NCBI GenBank assembly: GCA_017534885.1
Contig: JAFXVR010000045.1
Location: 1-64,000 of the forward strand
Source: Clostridia bacterium
Lineage (GTDB): Bacteria > Bacillota > Clostridia > Christensenellales > Aristaeellaceae
Length of the DNA stretch: 64,000 bases
Direction: 5' to 3'
Shown: piece by piece, positions 1-8,800 of the stretch
How the letters are laid out: every line of letters begins with the position of its first letter
How positions within the stretch are numbered: position 1 is the stretch's first letter
Notes under the pieces: generated by a model
Told to the model about the DNA's origin: nothing
Databases searched by the model: none
Seen by the model: only the letters and a program-made list of their open reading frames with translations
Program-made: the position numbers and the translations under genes

Positions 1-14
1 CCAAGGCGGCAGCC

Positions 15-209
15 GTGCCGCCCACCGACGTCACCGTCCCCCGCAGCGCGCTCCGGCAGCTCGTCAGTCTCGCGGAGGGGCTGGAACAGGCCGACAAAGC
101 CTACATGGCGTGCCAGGCGCCGCTGTTCCGGAACTACGCCCGGGACGCGATCCACGCGGCCAACGTCAGGACCGCTGTCGCCCAGGCCAGGGAAGCGCTC
201 GAGGAGTAG
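15..209 (+). CDS. Small phage protein, possibly C-terminal part of a longer gene
   Basis: A 64-codon reading frame beginning with GTG at 15 and ending just before the head genes. The frame stays open to the window edge, so the annotated start may be internal and the gene may extend to the left. The product is alanine-rich and predicted helical, with no motif I recognise. About 240 bp without a convincing gene separate it from the scaffold gene. Confidence 0.45.
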   Translation: MPPTDVTVPRSALRQLVSLAEGLEQADKAYMACQAPLFRNYARDAIHAANVRTAVAQAREALEE

Positions 210-448
210 CGGCGCTGTTTTGGCCGGAAACGGCGCTCAGACGGGCCGGACTTCCGGACAGGTATAAACCTGTCCCCGGACGCGCAGCCCCGTTTCCGGC
301 CATTGCACCGGCCTTTAACCGCGCATCACGGACAAATCAGCAGACTGCGCTCGCACAGCCTGCTTTTTTGACGCCCGCCGGGGAGGCTTTACCCCGGACT
401 TCAGAGCAGGAAGGGACCTGCCTAAAAAACCGAAGGAGGTATGGACAC

Positions 449-1045
449 ATGGACATTTCGACGCTCAAAGCCCATCTCGGCGAGGAGCTCTTCACCCAGG
501 TGGAGGAGAAGCTCCGGGACCTGGACGGCCTGGCCATCATCCCGACCAACGACGGGAGCTGGCTGCCCAAGGCGCGGCTTGACGAGGAGCTCGGCAAGCA
601 GAAGACCCTCAAGGGCACCGTCGCCACCCTGACCCAGCAGCTGGCGGAGGCCAAGAAGGCCGGGGAAAGCGCGGCCGCTCTGCAGGCGACTGTCGAGTCC
701 CTGACCCAGCAGGTCAAGGACCGCGACGCCACCATCACCGGCATGAAGCGCTCCGGCAAGATACGGGAAGCCCTGACCAAGGCCAGGGTCCGCGACGCCT
801 CCGTGGTGGAGAAGCTGCTGGACGCCTCCAGGATCGGCGAGGACGACAAGGGCAACCTGACCGGCCTTGACGAACAGGTGAAGGCCCTGAAAGCAAGTTC
901 AGGCTACCTCTTCGAGGAAGAGAAGGGCGGGCGCGCCGGATTCGGCGGCGGGAAGAATCCCGACTCCGGAAGCGGCGGCGGCATCGGCGGCAACGGCGAA
1001 ATCAACGCGCTGATCCGGGCCGCGGCCGGCCGCAACGCAGAATAA
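449..1045 (+). CDS. Phage scaffold protein (GP20-like)
   Basis: 198 residues. The ATG at 449 is preceded by a strong GAAGGAGGT site 8 nt upstream; the open frame continues to 110, but that part is not phage-like and has no ribosome site. The protein has a short N-terminal region containing a glycine-tryptophan-leucine-proline segment, a long charged coiled-coil (about residues 55-110) and a glycine-rich tail. This is the usual architecture of Firmicute phage scaffold or minor structural protein GP20, which guides procapsid assembly. Its position directly before the major capsid gene agrees. Confidence 0.8.
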   Translation: MDISTLKAHLGEELFTQVEEKLRDLDGLAIIPTNDGSWLPKARLDEELGKQKTLKGTVATLTQQLAEAKKAGESAAALQATVESLTQQVKDRDATITGMKRSGKIREALTKARVRDASVVEKLLDASRIGEDDKGNLTGLDEQVKALKASSGYLFEEEKGGRAGFGGGKNPDSGSGGGIGGNGEINALIRAAAGRNAE

Positions 1046-1079
1046 CCGGTTCAACTCAAAGAAAGGAAAGTGATTCATC

Positions 1080-2650
1080 ATGGCAATCATCGATCGCAGC
1101 GGCGCTGAAGTCCTGATTCCGGAAGAGAAGTCCAGGGAGATCCTTCAGTCGATCCCCCAGAACTCCATCGCGATGCAGCTCATGCGGCGTCTGCCCGACA
1201 TGAGCTCCAAGACCCGCGTTCTCCCCGTCCTGGGCTCCCTGCCCATGGCGTATTTCGTGGACGGCGACACCGGCCACAAGCAGACCACCAGCATGGCCTG
1301 GGAAAACGTGAAGCTGTACGCCGAGGAAATCGCCTGCATCGTGCCGATCCCCGAGAACGTGCTCGATGACAGCGACTACGATATCTGGGGCAACGTGAGC
1401 CCCCGCATGCGCGAGGCCATCGGCGCCGCTTTCGACAAGGCGGTGCTGCTGGGCACCAACAAGCCCTCCAACTTCCCCGCCGGCATCATCCCCGGCGCGG
1501 TGGACGCGGGCAACTACCTGACCCACCTGAACGGCGGCAACCTGTATCAGGAGCTGATGGGCGAAAACGGCCTGCTGGCCATGATCGAGGAAGACGGCTA
1601 TGTGCCTTCCGCCTACGTCGGCGCGATCAAGATGCGCTCCATCCTCCGCGGCGCCGTGGACAACAACGGCCTGCCGATCTTCGGCCGCGCCGTGTACCGT
1701 GACGGCGTACAGGGCAAGGGCGTCTATGAGCTGGACGGCGCCGAGGCGCTGTTCCCCCAGAGCGAGATCATGGATCCGGACGAGGTCCTGCTGCTCGGCG
1801 GCGACTGGAAGCAGGCTGTCTGGGCCATGCGCACCGACATCACCACCAAGCTGCTGACCGAAGCGGTCATCCAGGATCCCACCACCAAGGAAATCGTGTA
1901 CAACCTCGCGCAGCAGGATGAACGCATGGCAGCTTAACCACGTCCTGCTTTATAAACCGGGTGAATTCATGGAAAACCTGAGACGGCAACCATGAGCCAA
2001 GCCGCACGAATGGCAGTGAGTAGTGCGGAAGGTGCAACGACTAACGGGTGAGGAGCCAAACCGATAAGCCCGACACGAGTGCCCGGCCCCGGCGGAGCGT
2101 CTGACAATGGTCAGGCGCTTTTCTGCCGGGTGATGATATAGTCTGAACAACAGTCGAAACGAAGCTGTTGAGGCAGCGGATAAAGAGCCGCTGCGATAAC
2201 AAAATGATGGTCGCCCTCCGCGTGGTGTTCCGCGCCGGCTGGGCGCTGCCCAATCCCGTCAACCGCGTGAACCCGACCAAGGCGACCCGGTATCCCTTCG
2301 CCGTGCTGAAGCCCAGCGCTCTGACGGTGATCGAATCCGCCAACTACAACGTGACCCAGCCCGCGAAGAACGGCACGCCGCAGGCCACCCATGACAGCGG
2401 CACCGGCTACACCGCGGCCATCACCTGGACGCCCGATGATGACACCTTCGGCGCGAACAAGGTCTACACCGCCAAGGTGGTCCTGACCGCCGCGGACGGC
2501 TACGCCTTCTCCAACGACTTCGGCAAGGCTGACATCACCGGCCTGCCCGCCACTTCCGGCGGCGGCGCGACCGCTTCCAAGGTCACTGTCACCCGTGACA
2601 GCGCCTCCAAGGTCACCATCGAGGTCAAGTACGTGGCGACCGCTTCCTGA
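1080..2650 (+). CDS. Major capsid protein, HK97-type, split by a group I intron; join(1080..1919,2207..2650)
   Basis: Unspliced, the frame ends at 1937 after 285 codons. Joining 1919 to 2207 removes 287 nt and gives a continuous 427-residue protein in which the junction reads NLAQQD-MVALRVV, a normal run for the C-terminal P-domain of HK97-type capsids (then RAGWALPNPVNR). The last ~95 residues form an extra beta-rich Ig-like module with a YTAAITWTP...DGYAF pattern, probably displayed on the capsid surface. The ATG at 1080 follows an AAGGAAAG site. The fold family is recognised from sequence feel and synteny (scaffold before, connectors after). Splicing is inferred from intron structure. Confidence 0.88.
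1920..2206 (+). ncRNA. Group I self-splicing intron in the capsid gene (no homing endonuclease)
   Basis: The 5' exon ends in U (1919) and the intron ends in G (2206), as group I introns require. An internal guide sequence GTCCTGC at 1942-1948 pairs with exon bases 1913-1919, giving P1 with the conserved U.G wobble at the splice site. The P/Q region reads GGCAACCATGAGCCAAGCC at 1985-2003, the R region GGTGCAACGACTAACGGG at 2031-2048, and the S region GATATAGTC at 2135-2143. P7 is GACTA (2039-2043) with TAGTC (2139-2143). Further hairpins (AGCGTCTGAC/GTCAGGCGCT, CAACAG/CTGTTG, GCAGCGG/CCGCTGC) fit P7.2, P9 and P9.1. No ORF fits an endonuclease. Subgroup IA is likely, not proven. Confidence 0.93.
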
Positions 2651-2671
2651 TGACGCAAAGGGGGCGCGGCT

Positions 2672-2893
2672 GTGAAACTTCGACTGACCAAGCCTCTGCC
2701 TCAGCCTGAATACGGCAGAGTGATCCCGGCAGGCGTCGTCATAGACGCGCCTCCCGCGCTCGCCGCGCGCCTTCTCCGTCTGGGCATAGGGAAACCTGTC
2801 CCGGGCGGAGAAGCGCCAGGAAGCGCCGTTGCAACGCCGGAAACAAGGCATCAGGACAAGCCCGCCGGAAGGAGGAGGAAGCGCAATGCCTGA
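2672..2893 (+). CDS. Small phage head-region protein, unknown
   Basis: 73 residues from a GTG start after an AAAGGGGGCG site. The N-terminal half is a compact beta-type segment with the pattern G-x-V-I-P-A-G-x-V-I-D-A-P-P; the C-terminal tail is arginine/lysine-rich. It lies between the major capsid gene and the connector genes and overlaps the next gene by 8 bp. Small proteins of this pattern are common after capsid genes in clostridial prophages. I do not recognise a specific function. Confidence 0.65.
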   Translation: MKLRLTKPLPQPEYGRVIPAGVVIDAPPALAARLLRLGIGKPVPGGEAPGSAVATPETRHQDKPAGRRRKRNA

Positions 2894-3242
2894 TCTCCAT
2901 ACCTGGACCGGGACGCCGACGGAAGCGGAGACCGCCCTGATGGCGGACCGGATGAAGCTGTTCATCTTCCCGAACGAGGCCAGGACCGAGGAGGAGACGG
3001 AAGCCTTCAGCAAAGCCGTATCCTACCAGATCGCCCATGAGAAGAGCCAGCGGGAACAGTACGGGAACGCGATGATTCCGGACGGAACCGCCTCTTTCAG
3101 GATCGGGGATTTCCAGATGAGCTTTGAGGAAGGCGTGAACGGTTCCGGGCTCAGCCGGAAGACGATCTGCCAGGCCGCCTATTCCGTGCTGCTTTGCGCG
3201 GGACTGCTGTACCGCGGACTGCCAAGGGCGGTGAGCGAATGA
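2886..3242 (+). CDS. Putative head-tail connector/adaptor protein
   Basis: 118 residues. The ATG at 2886 has a GGAGGAGG site about 8 nt upstream and overlaps the stop of the previous gene, suggesting coupling. The product is largely helical, with no catalytic motif. By gene order (first full gene after the capsid block, before head-closure and tail-completion genes) it probably occupies the portal-adaptor position. The assignment rests on position, not on a recognised domain. Confidence 0.6.
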   Translation: MPDLHTWTGTPTEAETALMADRMKLFIFPNEARTEEETEAFSKAVSYQIAHEKSQREQYGNAMIPDGTASFRIGDFQMSFEEGVNGSGLSRKTICQAAYSVLLCAGLLYRGLPRAVSE

Positions 3243-3553
3243 GCCTGATCGGATTCCTGCTGCGGCAGAGCGCGGACATAACTCCCTATGTGCGCACGGC
3301 CAACGGGGAGGACATATACGGAGAGACCGAAACCAGGGCGTGCAGGCTTCAGCGCTCGCGCATCCTGGCGACGACCTACAAGAATCCTGACGGTGAGATC
3401 GACCAGGTGACGGCCCACGCGAAAATGTTCTGCACGGGCGAACCGGTGCCGGAGCGCTCGGTGGTGACGGTGGACGGCCTCAGCTATACGGTGATCCGCT
3501 GCTACCGCGCCTGCGGGTTCGGGGAGGATCACCTGGAAATGCTGCTGGAGTAA
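3239..3553 (+). CDS. Putative head-closure / minor capsid protein
   Basis: 104 residues. The start ATG at 3239 overlaps the preceding stop in an ATGA arrangement; an earlier in-frame GTG at 3194 lies inside the upstream gene and is not preferred. The sequence is beta-rich, with an ESVVTVDG-like central strand pattern, as in small stopper proteins of siphoviruses. It is the second gene of the connector cluster. Function is inferred from order. Confidence 0.6.
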   Translation: MSLIGFLLRQSADITPYVRTANGEDIYGETETRACRLQRSRILATTYKNPDGEIDQVTAHAKMFCTGEPVPERSVVTVDGLSYTVIRCYRACGFGEDHLEMLLE

Positions 3554-3573
3554 AGTGAACTGGGGGTGATGGC

Positions 3574-3963
3574 TTGAACTTGCTGGAGGAGATCGCGGCG
3601 CATCTGGAGTGGTGCGGCTTCGGGACGGCGGCGGACGCGCAGACGGATGGGGACATCCACTGGGCGCGGATGCCGGACAGCCCTGACGACTGCGTGTGCG
3701 TGTTTTCCACGGACACGGGCGTGGGCGGCGCGGACTCGGTGGCGCGGATCCAGATCATGTGCAGGGCCAGAAGCCCCCGTGCGGCCTACGAAAGGGCCTG
3801 CGCCATCGCCGGGGCGCTCGACCGTTTTGACGGGTACCTGCACGGGGACGGACGCCTGGCGCACATCCGCGTGATGAACGCGGGCACGGGCCTGGGCGAG
3901 GACACGAAAAAGCGCGAGCTCTACGTGGACAACATCTCAGTCAGGTACTGCGCGGAGGAGTGA
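3574..3963 (+). CDS. Putative tail terminator / minor capsid protein
   Basis: 129 residues from a TTG start preceded by GGGGGTG. An N-terminal helix (NLLEEIAAHLEW) is followed by a beta-alpha domain with ARIQIMCRA and a central helix. This resembles Firmicute phage minor capsid 3 / DUF3168-type tail-completion proteins that cap the tail tube. It sits in the expected place between the stopper and the tail tube genes. No ATG is available in this frame near the ribosome site. Confidence 0.6.
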   Translation: MNLLEEIAAHLEWCGFGTAADAQTDGDIHWARMPDSPDDCVCVFSTDTGVGGADSVARIQIMCRARSPRAAYERACAIAGALDRFDGYLHGDGRLAHIRVMNAGTGLGEDTKKRELYVDNISVRYCAEE

Positions 3964-3967
3964 GAGC

Positions 3968-4321
3968 ATGGGCCTCAAGGTGACGGTGAAGCTGGACAAG
4001 GCGAAGATCAAGGCGGTGACCGCCCAGTGCTCCCGCAAGGGCACCTGGAGCGCGCTGGACTATCTGGCGACGGAGAGCAAGGCGCAGGTGCCCCTTGACC
4101 AGGGGCCGCTGAAAAACTCGTGCCAGGTGGACGTGGCCTCCGACGGGACGTCGGGCACGGTGTCCTATGACACGCCCTACGCCATCATTCAGCACGAGAA
4201 GACCTCATTCAACCACCAGCGGGGCCGCAAGGCCAAGTACCTGGAGGACCCGGCGAACGATCCCGCCGTGGCCGACGCCATGCAGCAGCTCATCGCGCAG
4301 GCGTTCAGGGAACAGATGTGA
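3968..4321 (+). CDS. HK97 gp10-like / minor capsid protein 2
   Basis: 117 residues starting at ATG 3968, five bases after the preceding stop. It has an N-terminal beta strand followed by a helix and the motif YDTPYAIIQHE, then HQRGRKAKYLEDPAND. That is the signature of minor capsid 2 / gp10-like tail-completion proteins, which join the head-tail interface. Neighbouring genes are the tail terminator-like protein and the tail tube. Confidence 0.72.
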   Translation: MGLKVTVKLDKAKIKAVTAQCSRKGTWSALDYLATESKAQVPLDQGPLKNSCQVDVASDGTSGTVSYDTPYAIIQHEKTSFNHQRGRKAKYLEDPANDPAVADAMQQLIAQAFREQM

Positions 4322-4385
4322 GACAGAGTTGAGAGTTGAGATTCAGCTGCTCTGACTCTGGGAGTATGAAAGGAGAGTTTCTATT

Positions 4386-5129
4386 ATGGCAAAGGGACGC
4401 AAGAACGGCTGCCCGGTGAATGTCCGGGACTGGGTCATTGAGATCGAGGACAAGAGCCAGGCGACCGAGACCTTTGAGCGGATTCACGGCCTTGAGAGCA
4501 TGAGCCGCTCCATCGACAGCGACACCTCCGACGGCAGCGCGGCCACCGACGCCTGGGAAGAGCCCTATGTGACCAAGCGCAGCGCTTCCATCAGCCTGGA
4601 GGGCAAGCCGCTGGTGACCGCGAGCACCGGCGCGCAGGACAAGGGTCAGGCGCTGCTGGACGACTACGCCGGCGAGGTGCGCTGCGAGGGCGACGCGACC
4701 ATCAGGATGTTCGACCCCTGGGGCAACGGATTGAAGTTCGACGCCATCGTGACCGGCACGGAGGTTTCCGCCGACGAGGACGGCGAGGAGAAGAGCTGGG
4801 ACCTGGAGCAGGTCGGCGAGGCGGAGATCATCCCCTACGTGGCCATGACCGGCGTGTCCTTCAAGAACGGCGATACCGCCGCCACCACCCTGGCGCTGAC
4901 CATGGGCGGCACTCCGACGGTCATCACCATCGTGTTCGCGCCTGAGGGGGCCAGCAACAAGCGCTTCCGCATCAGCGTGGGCAACAAGCGCGTCGCCGCC
5001 GTCAGCAATGTGACGGAGACCAGCTTCACGGTGTCGCCGATTTCCGTCGGCACCTGCAACATCAAGGTGACCACGGTCAACGGCGCTTACAGCGCCACCC
5101 TGGCCGTGACGGTCAGCGCCGGCTCCTGA
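4386..5129 (+). CDS. Major tail tube protein with C-terminal Ig-like domain
   Basis: 247 residues; the ATG at 4386 follows GAAAGGAGAG. Residues 1-150 look like a siphovirus tail tube protein (acidic, beta-rich, 'LESMSRSIDSDTSDG'). From about residue 155 a separate BIG2-like Ig domain begins, with hydrophobic strands ending SATLAVTVSAGS. Tail tube subunits form the hollow tube around the tape measure, and added Ig domains commonly project outward and may bind carbohydrate. The major capsid protein also carries a C-terminal beta module. Confidence 0.8.
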   Translation: MAKGRKNGCPVNVRDWVIEIEDKSQATETFERIHGLESMSRSIDSDTSDGSAATDAWEEPYVTKRSASISLEGKPLVTASTGAQDKGQALLDDYAGEVRCEGDATIRMFDPWGNGLKFDAIVTGTEVSADEDGEEKSWDLEQVGEAEIIPYVAMTGVSFKNGDTAATTLALTMGGTPTVITIVFAPEGASNKRFRISVGNKRVAAVSNVTETSFTVSPISVGTCNIKVTTVNGAYSATLAVTVSAGS

Positions 5130-5213
5130 TCCGGCGCGGCGGGCAGTGGACAGTGAGCCGCTGCCCGCCAGTATCTGAGAACACAGAGAGCGCGGACGAA
5201 AGGAGAACAGCGC

Positions 5214-5603
5214 ATGGCGAACAGGAGAACGCTGAATTTCGACAACTTCATCATGGAAAAGGACAGGGAACCGGTGTACGTGACGGTTTTCGGCAAGGAA
5301 TACCCGGTCAGGCCCGAGATTCCGGCGATCGTGCCGGTGCAGCTGGCCCGGGCGGGGCTGAAGGCGTCGGACGACGTGTCCGAGGGCGATTCGGCCATGA
5401 ACCTGATCCGGGCCGGGGACATCATGCTGGGCCGGGAGGCCATGGACGAAATCTGCGCGAAGGGCCTTTCCACGGCCGACCTGGGCGCGCTGATCATGAA
5501 GCTGTTTGAGCTGGTGAACGGCACCAGCGTGGACGGCGACGAGAGCGAGGAGCTCGACGACGAGAGCGGGCTTGAAGCGGCCGGCGGCAAGGCAAAAAAG
5601 TAA
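5214..5603 (+). CDS. Tail assembly chaperone, short form (gpG-like)
   Basis: 129 residues, ATG at 5214 after GAAAGGAGAAC. Small acidic protein between tail tube and tape measure, the fixed place of tail chaperones in siphoviruses. Its last codons before the stop are GCA AAA AAG TAA and contain a slippery heptamer; the next frame (-1) runs on without interruption into a second segment. The short form is made by normal termination and, in lambda-type systems, helps fold the tape measure together with the frameshifted form. Confidence 0.85.
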   Translation: MANRRTLNFDNFIMEKDREPVYVTVFGKEYPVRPEIPAIVPVQLARAGLKASDDVSEGDSAMNLIRAGDIMLGREAMDEICAKGLSTADLGALIMKLFELVNGTSVDGDESEELDDESGLEAAGGKAKK

Positions 5604-5857
5604 ACCTGCTCTATGTGTGGGACGCGGTGGAGGCTGACTTCCAGAGGGATTACGGCATCAGCCTGATAGAGCAGATGGACACCATGTCCTGGCGGCGGTT
5701 TACGGCGCTGTACCGCAACCTGTCCGGCTTCGGCGCGACGGCCAGCCGAGTGGAGGAACTGAGAAAGCGGCCGCCGGAGGACGGCGAGGAAACGGATACG
5801 GAGAGGAAGCGCGGCGCGGAGGCGTTCTTCGCGGACATGCTGTCAACCGCGCGCTGA
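5214..5857 (+). CDS. Tail assembly chaperone, frameshifted long form (gpGT-like)
   Basis: After a -1 slip at 5594-5600 translation continues through VNLLYVWDAVEADFQRDYG and ends at 5857, adding about 85 residues for a ~214-residue product. The added domain, with an 'MSWRRFTALYRNL' helix, is typical of the T extension, which recruits tail tube subunits. The extension could also be annotated alone from GTG 5615, but that start has no ribosome site. The arrangement matches the conserved tail chaperone frameshift of siphoviruses. Confidence 0.82.
5594..5600 (+). other. Programmed -1 ribosomal frameshift site (A AAA AAG)
   Basis: The heptamer lies in register with the upstream frame (codons AAA at 5595 and AAG at 5598) and sits directly before the TAA at 5601. 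Slipping back one base gives GTA AAC CTG CTC TAT, which is open to 5857. A AAA AAG is among the most efficient bacterial -1 slip sites, known from dnaX. I did not identify a clear downstream pseudoknot. Confidence 0.85.
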
Positions 5858-5890
5858 CGGCGGGAGACGGAGAGATCGGGGGAAACAGAG

Positions 5891-8800
5891 ATGGCACTGC
5901 AGGTGGGCGAGCTCTTCGCCTCTTTCAATCTGGACACCAAGGGGCTGGGCGGCAGCATCAAGGGCATTGAGAAGCAGCTGAGCGGCATCGGCAGCGGCAT
6001 GATGATGACCGGCGCGGCGCTGACCGCGGCCATCACCAGGCCGCTCATCAACGCGGCCAAGGCGGTCTACCGCAACGGCACGGAGTTCGACGCGCAGATG
6101 TCCAAGGTCTTCGCCATCATCGGCGACGAGGCGACCGGCAGCGAAGAGGTCATGCAGGGCCTGATCGACAAGGCGCAGGACATGGGCGCGACCACCAAGT
6201 TCACCATGACCGAGGCCGGCGAGGCCATGCAGTACATGGCTATGGCGGGCTGGGACGTGAAGGACATCATGAAGGGCGTCGCGCCGCTGATGAACCTGGC
6301 GGCGGCTTCCGGCGAAAACCTGGGCACCACATCCGACATCGTGACCGACGCCATGACGGCCTTCGGCATGTCCGCCAAGGACAACTGGAAGGTCCTCAGC
6401 GACGGCCAGTGGGTGGACACCGGCATCAACAACGTGGAGCACTTCACGGACGTGCTGGCGGCGGCGTCCTCCAACTCCAACACCAACGTGGCCATGATGG
6501 GCGAGTCCTTCAAGTACGCCGCGCCTCTGGCGGGGTCACTGGGCTACTCGGTGGACGACGTGGCCCTGGCGCTGGGCCTGATGGCCAATTCGGGCGTGAA
6601 GGCCTCCATGGCGGGCACCTCGGTCAGCCGGATCATCCAGAACATGATGAACCCCGCCACCGAGGACGCGGCGGCGGCCATGGACGCCTTGGGCGTGTCC
6701 CTGATGAACGACAGGGGCGAGTACAAGTCCTTCCGGGAGGTCATGACCGACTTCCGCTCCGCGGCCAGCGCCCACAGGGCGGAGACCGACGCCATGACGG
6801 CCTCGGTGGCTGACCTGACGGCGCAGTACGATGCCGGGCAGATCACCGAGGCGCAGTACGAGGCCTCCCTGAGCGAGCTGACCGGCGGCGCGGGCGACTT
6901 CATGAAGATGGTCTCCAAGATCGCCGGCGCGCGCGGCCTGCCGGGCCTGCTGGCCATCATGAACGCCTCGGACGACGACTTCAACAAGCTGGCCAGCGCC
7001 ATCGACAACGCGAACGGCACCGCTGACACCATGGCGGAGACCATGCTGGACAACGTGGAAGGCGCTTACACTCTGATGAAGTCCTCCCTGTCCGGTCTGT
7101 CCTACGAGTTCTGGAAGCTCTCAAAGGACAGCGTGAGAGGCGCGATCGACCAGATCAAGAATTGGTCTGAGGCGCTGCGCACGGCGGACGACGAGACCAA
7201 GAAGGGCGTATACAACACGGCCAAGCTGGCGGCGGCCTTGGGTCCTGCCCTGACCGGCGTGGGCCTGGGCATCAAGCTGCTTCCCTACCTGGGCAAGGCG
7301 CTGACCTTCGCGGCGAGCCCCATGGGCCTGCTGGCGGTGAGCGCTTTGGCCCTGGGCGCGGCCATGATGGACACGGAAAACACCATCGGACACCTGACCG
7401 AAAAGACGCTGGCCATGGTGGAGGACAAGCTGAAGACCTTCGCGGAGGACTTCAAGAAGCGGCGGGGCGAGTTCCGCAAGGACATGGCGAACTTCCTGGA
7501 CTCCCTGCGCACGGTGATCCGGGACAACCTGCCGGGCATCCTGCAGAGCGCCCACGAAATCCTGCAGACGTTCATTGACGCCATCACCAGCGGCCTGCCG
7601 GGCGCGGGGGCGGTGGGACGGCAGCTGGTGACCACCTTAGCCACCCACATCTCCGACAACGCGGACGACATCACGGCCAGCGCCGCCAAGCTGGTGCACA
7701 AGCTGCTGGTGGAGCTGATCAAGAGCGTGCCGACCCTGGTGAAAGGCGGCGCGATGATCGCCAGCTCCCTGCTGCAGGGCCTGAGCAAGATCAACTGGGA
7801 GAAGTACGGGAAGAGCCTGAACCTGAACCTGCGCAAGGCCCTGACCAAGACAAAGACCGAGCTGACCAGAATGCTCTTCGGCGACGAGAACACCGACCCC
7901 GACCCCACCTGGGGCGAAATCGGCCAGAAGCTGGTGGAGGCCGTCTGGGGCGGGATACAGACCGCGGGCAAGGGCCTGCGCGACTGGGTAGGCGGCCTGC
8001 TGCTGGGCAATGAGTACAAGGCTGAGGACGACTTCGCCACCTTCGGAAAGAAGCTGGTGGACAAGCTGTTCGACGGCGGCGACGAGGGCCTGAGCGGGGC
8101 GGCGGACTTTGTCAGCGGCATCCTGGACGGCCTGGGCGAGGTCTTTTCGGCGGCGAACATCGAGGGCGCGGCGGAGTCTCTGAAGGGCATTCTTGAGCGG
8201 ATCGTCACCCGGACCATCGAGGAGATTCCGAAGCTGGAGGGCTATGCCGGGCAGATTCTCGGGAAGCTGGGCGAGCTGATCATGGGCAGGGACGGGCAGG
8301 GCGGCCTGCTGTCCTCGACCATTGACGGGGCGACCACGCTGGCGCAGGGCATTTTTGAGGCTCTGGCCACGGCTCTGAGCGGCGGCGGGCTTGGCGCTGA
8401 GGGCGAGACCATCGGCAAGAAGCTGCTGGCCGTGATCCAGGACGCCTTCAGCGAAAAGAACGTCAGGAAACTGACCGGCTCCCTCACCGACCTGATGAAG
8501 GCGGTGTTCGGCGGGCTGGCCACCGTCATTCCTGGACTGACCGGCGAAGCGGCCAACCTCATCACGGCCATCGGCGCGGCCCTGTTCGAGCCGGGCGAAG
8601 GCGAGGAGCAGTCCCTGACCGCCACGGCTCTGGCCGCGCTCAGGGGCGTTGTGCTGGAGCTGATGCGGGGCGTCAACACCCTGCTGCCCTCCATGACCGA
8701 AGGCGCGGTGGGTCTCATCAACGCCATCGCTACCTGGTTCGACCTGAAGCACCTGGACGAGCTGAAGCCGCACCTGAACGCGCTGATCAGCCAGGTCTTC

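Noticed and set aside
110..448. N-terminal extension of the scaffold gene
   Set aside because: No ribosome site, and phage-like sequence starts only at ATG 449.
2168..2206. TTG start for the downstream capsid fragment as a separate gene
   Set aside because: It lies inside the intron; the spliced junction gives a normal capsid.
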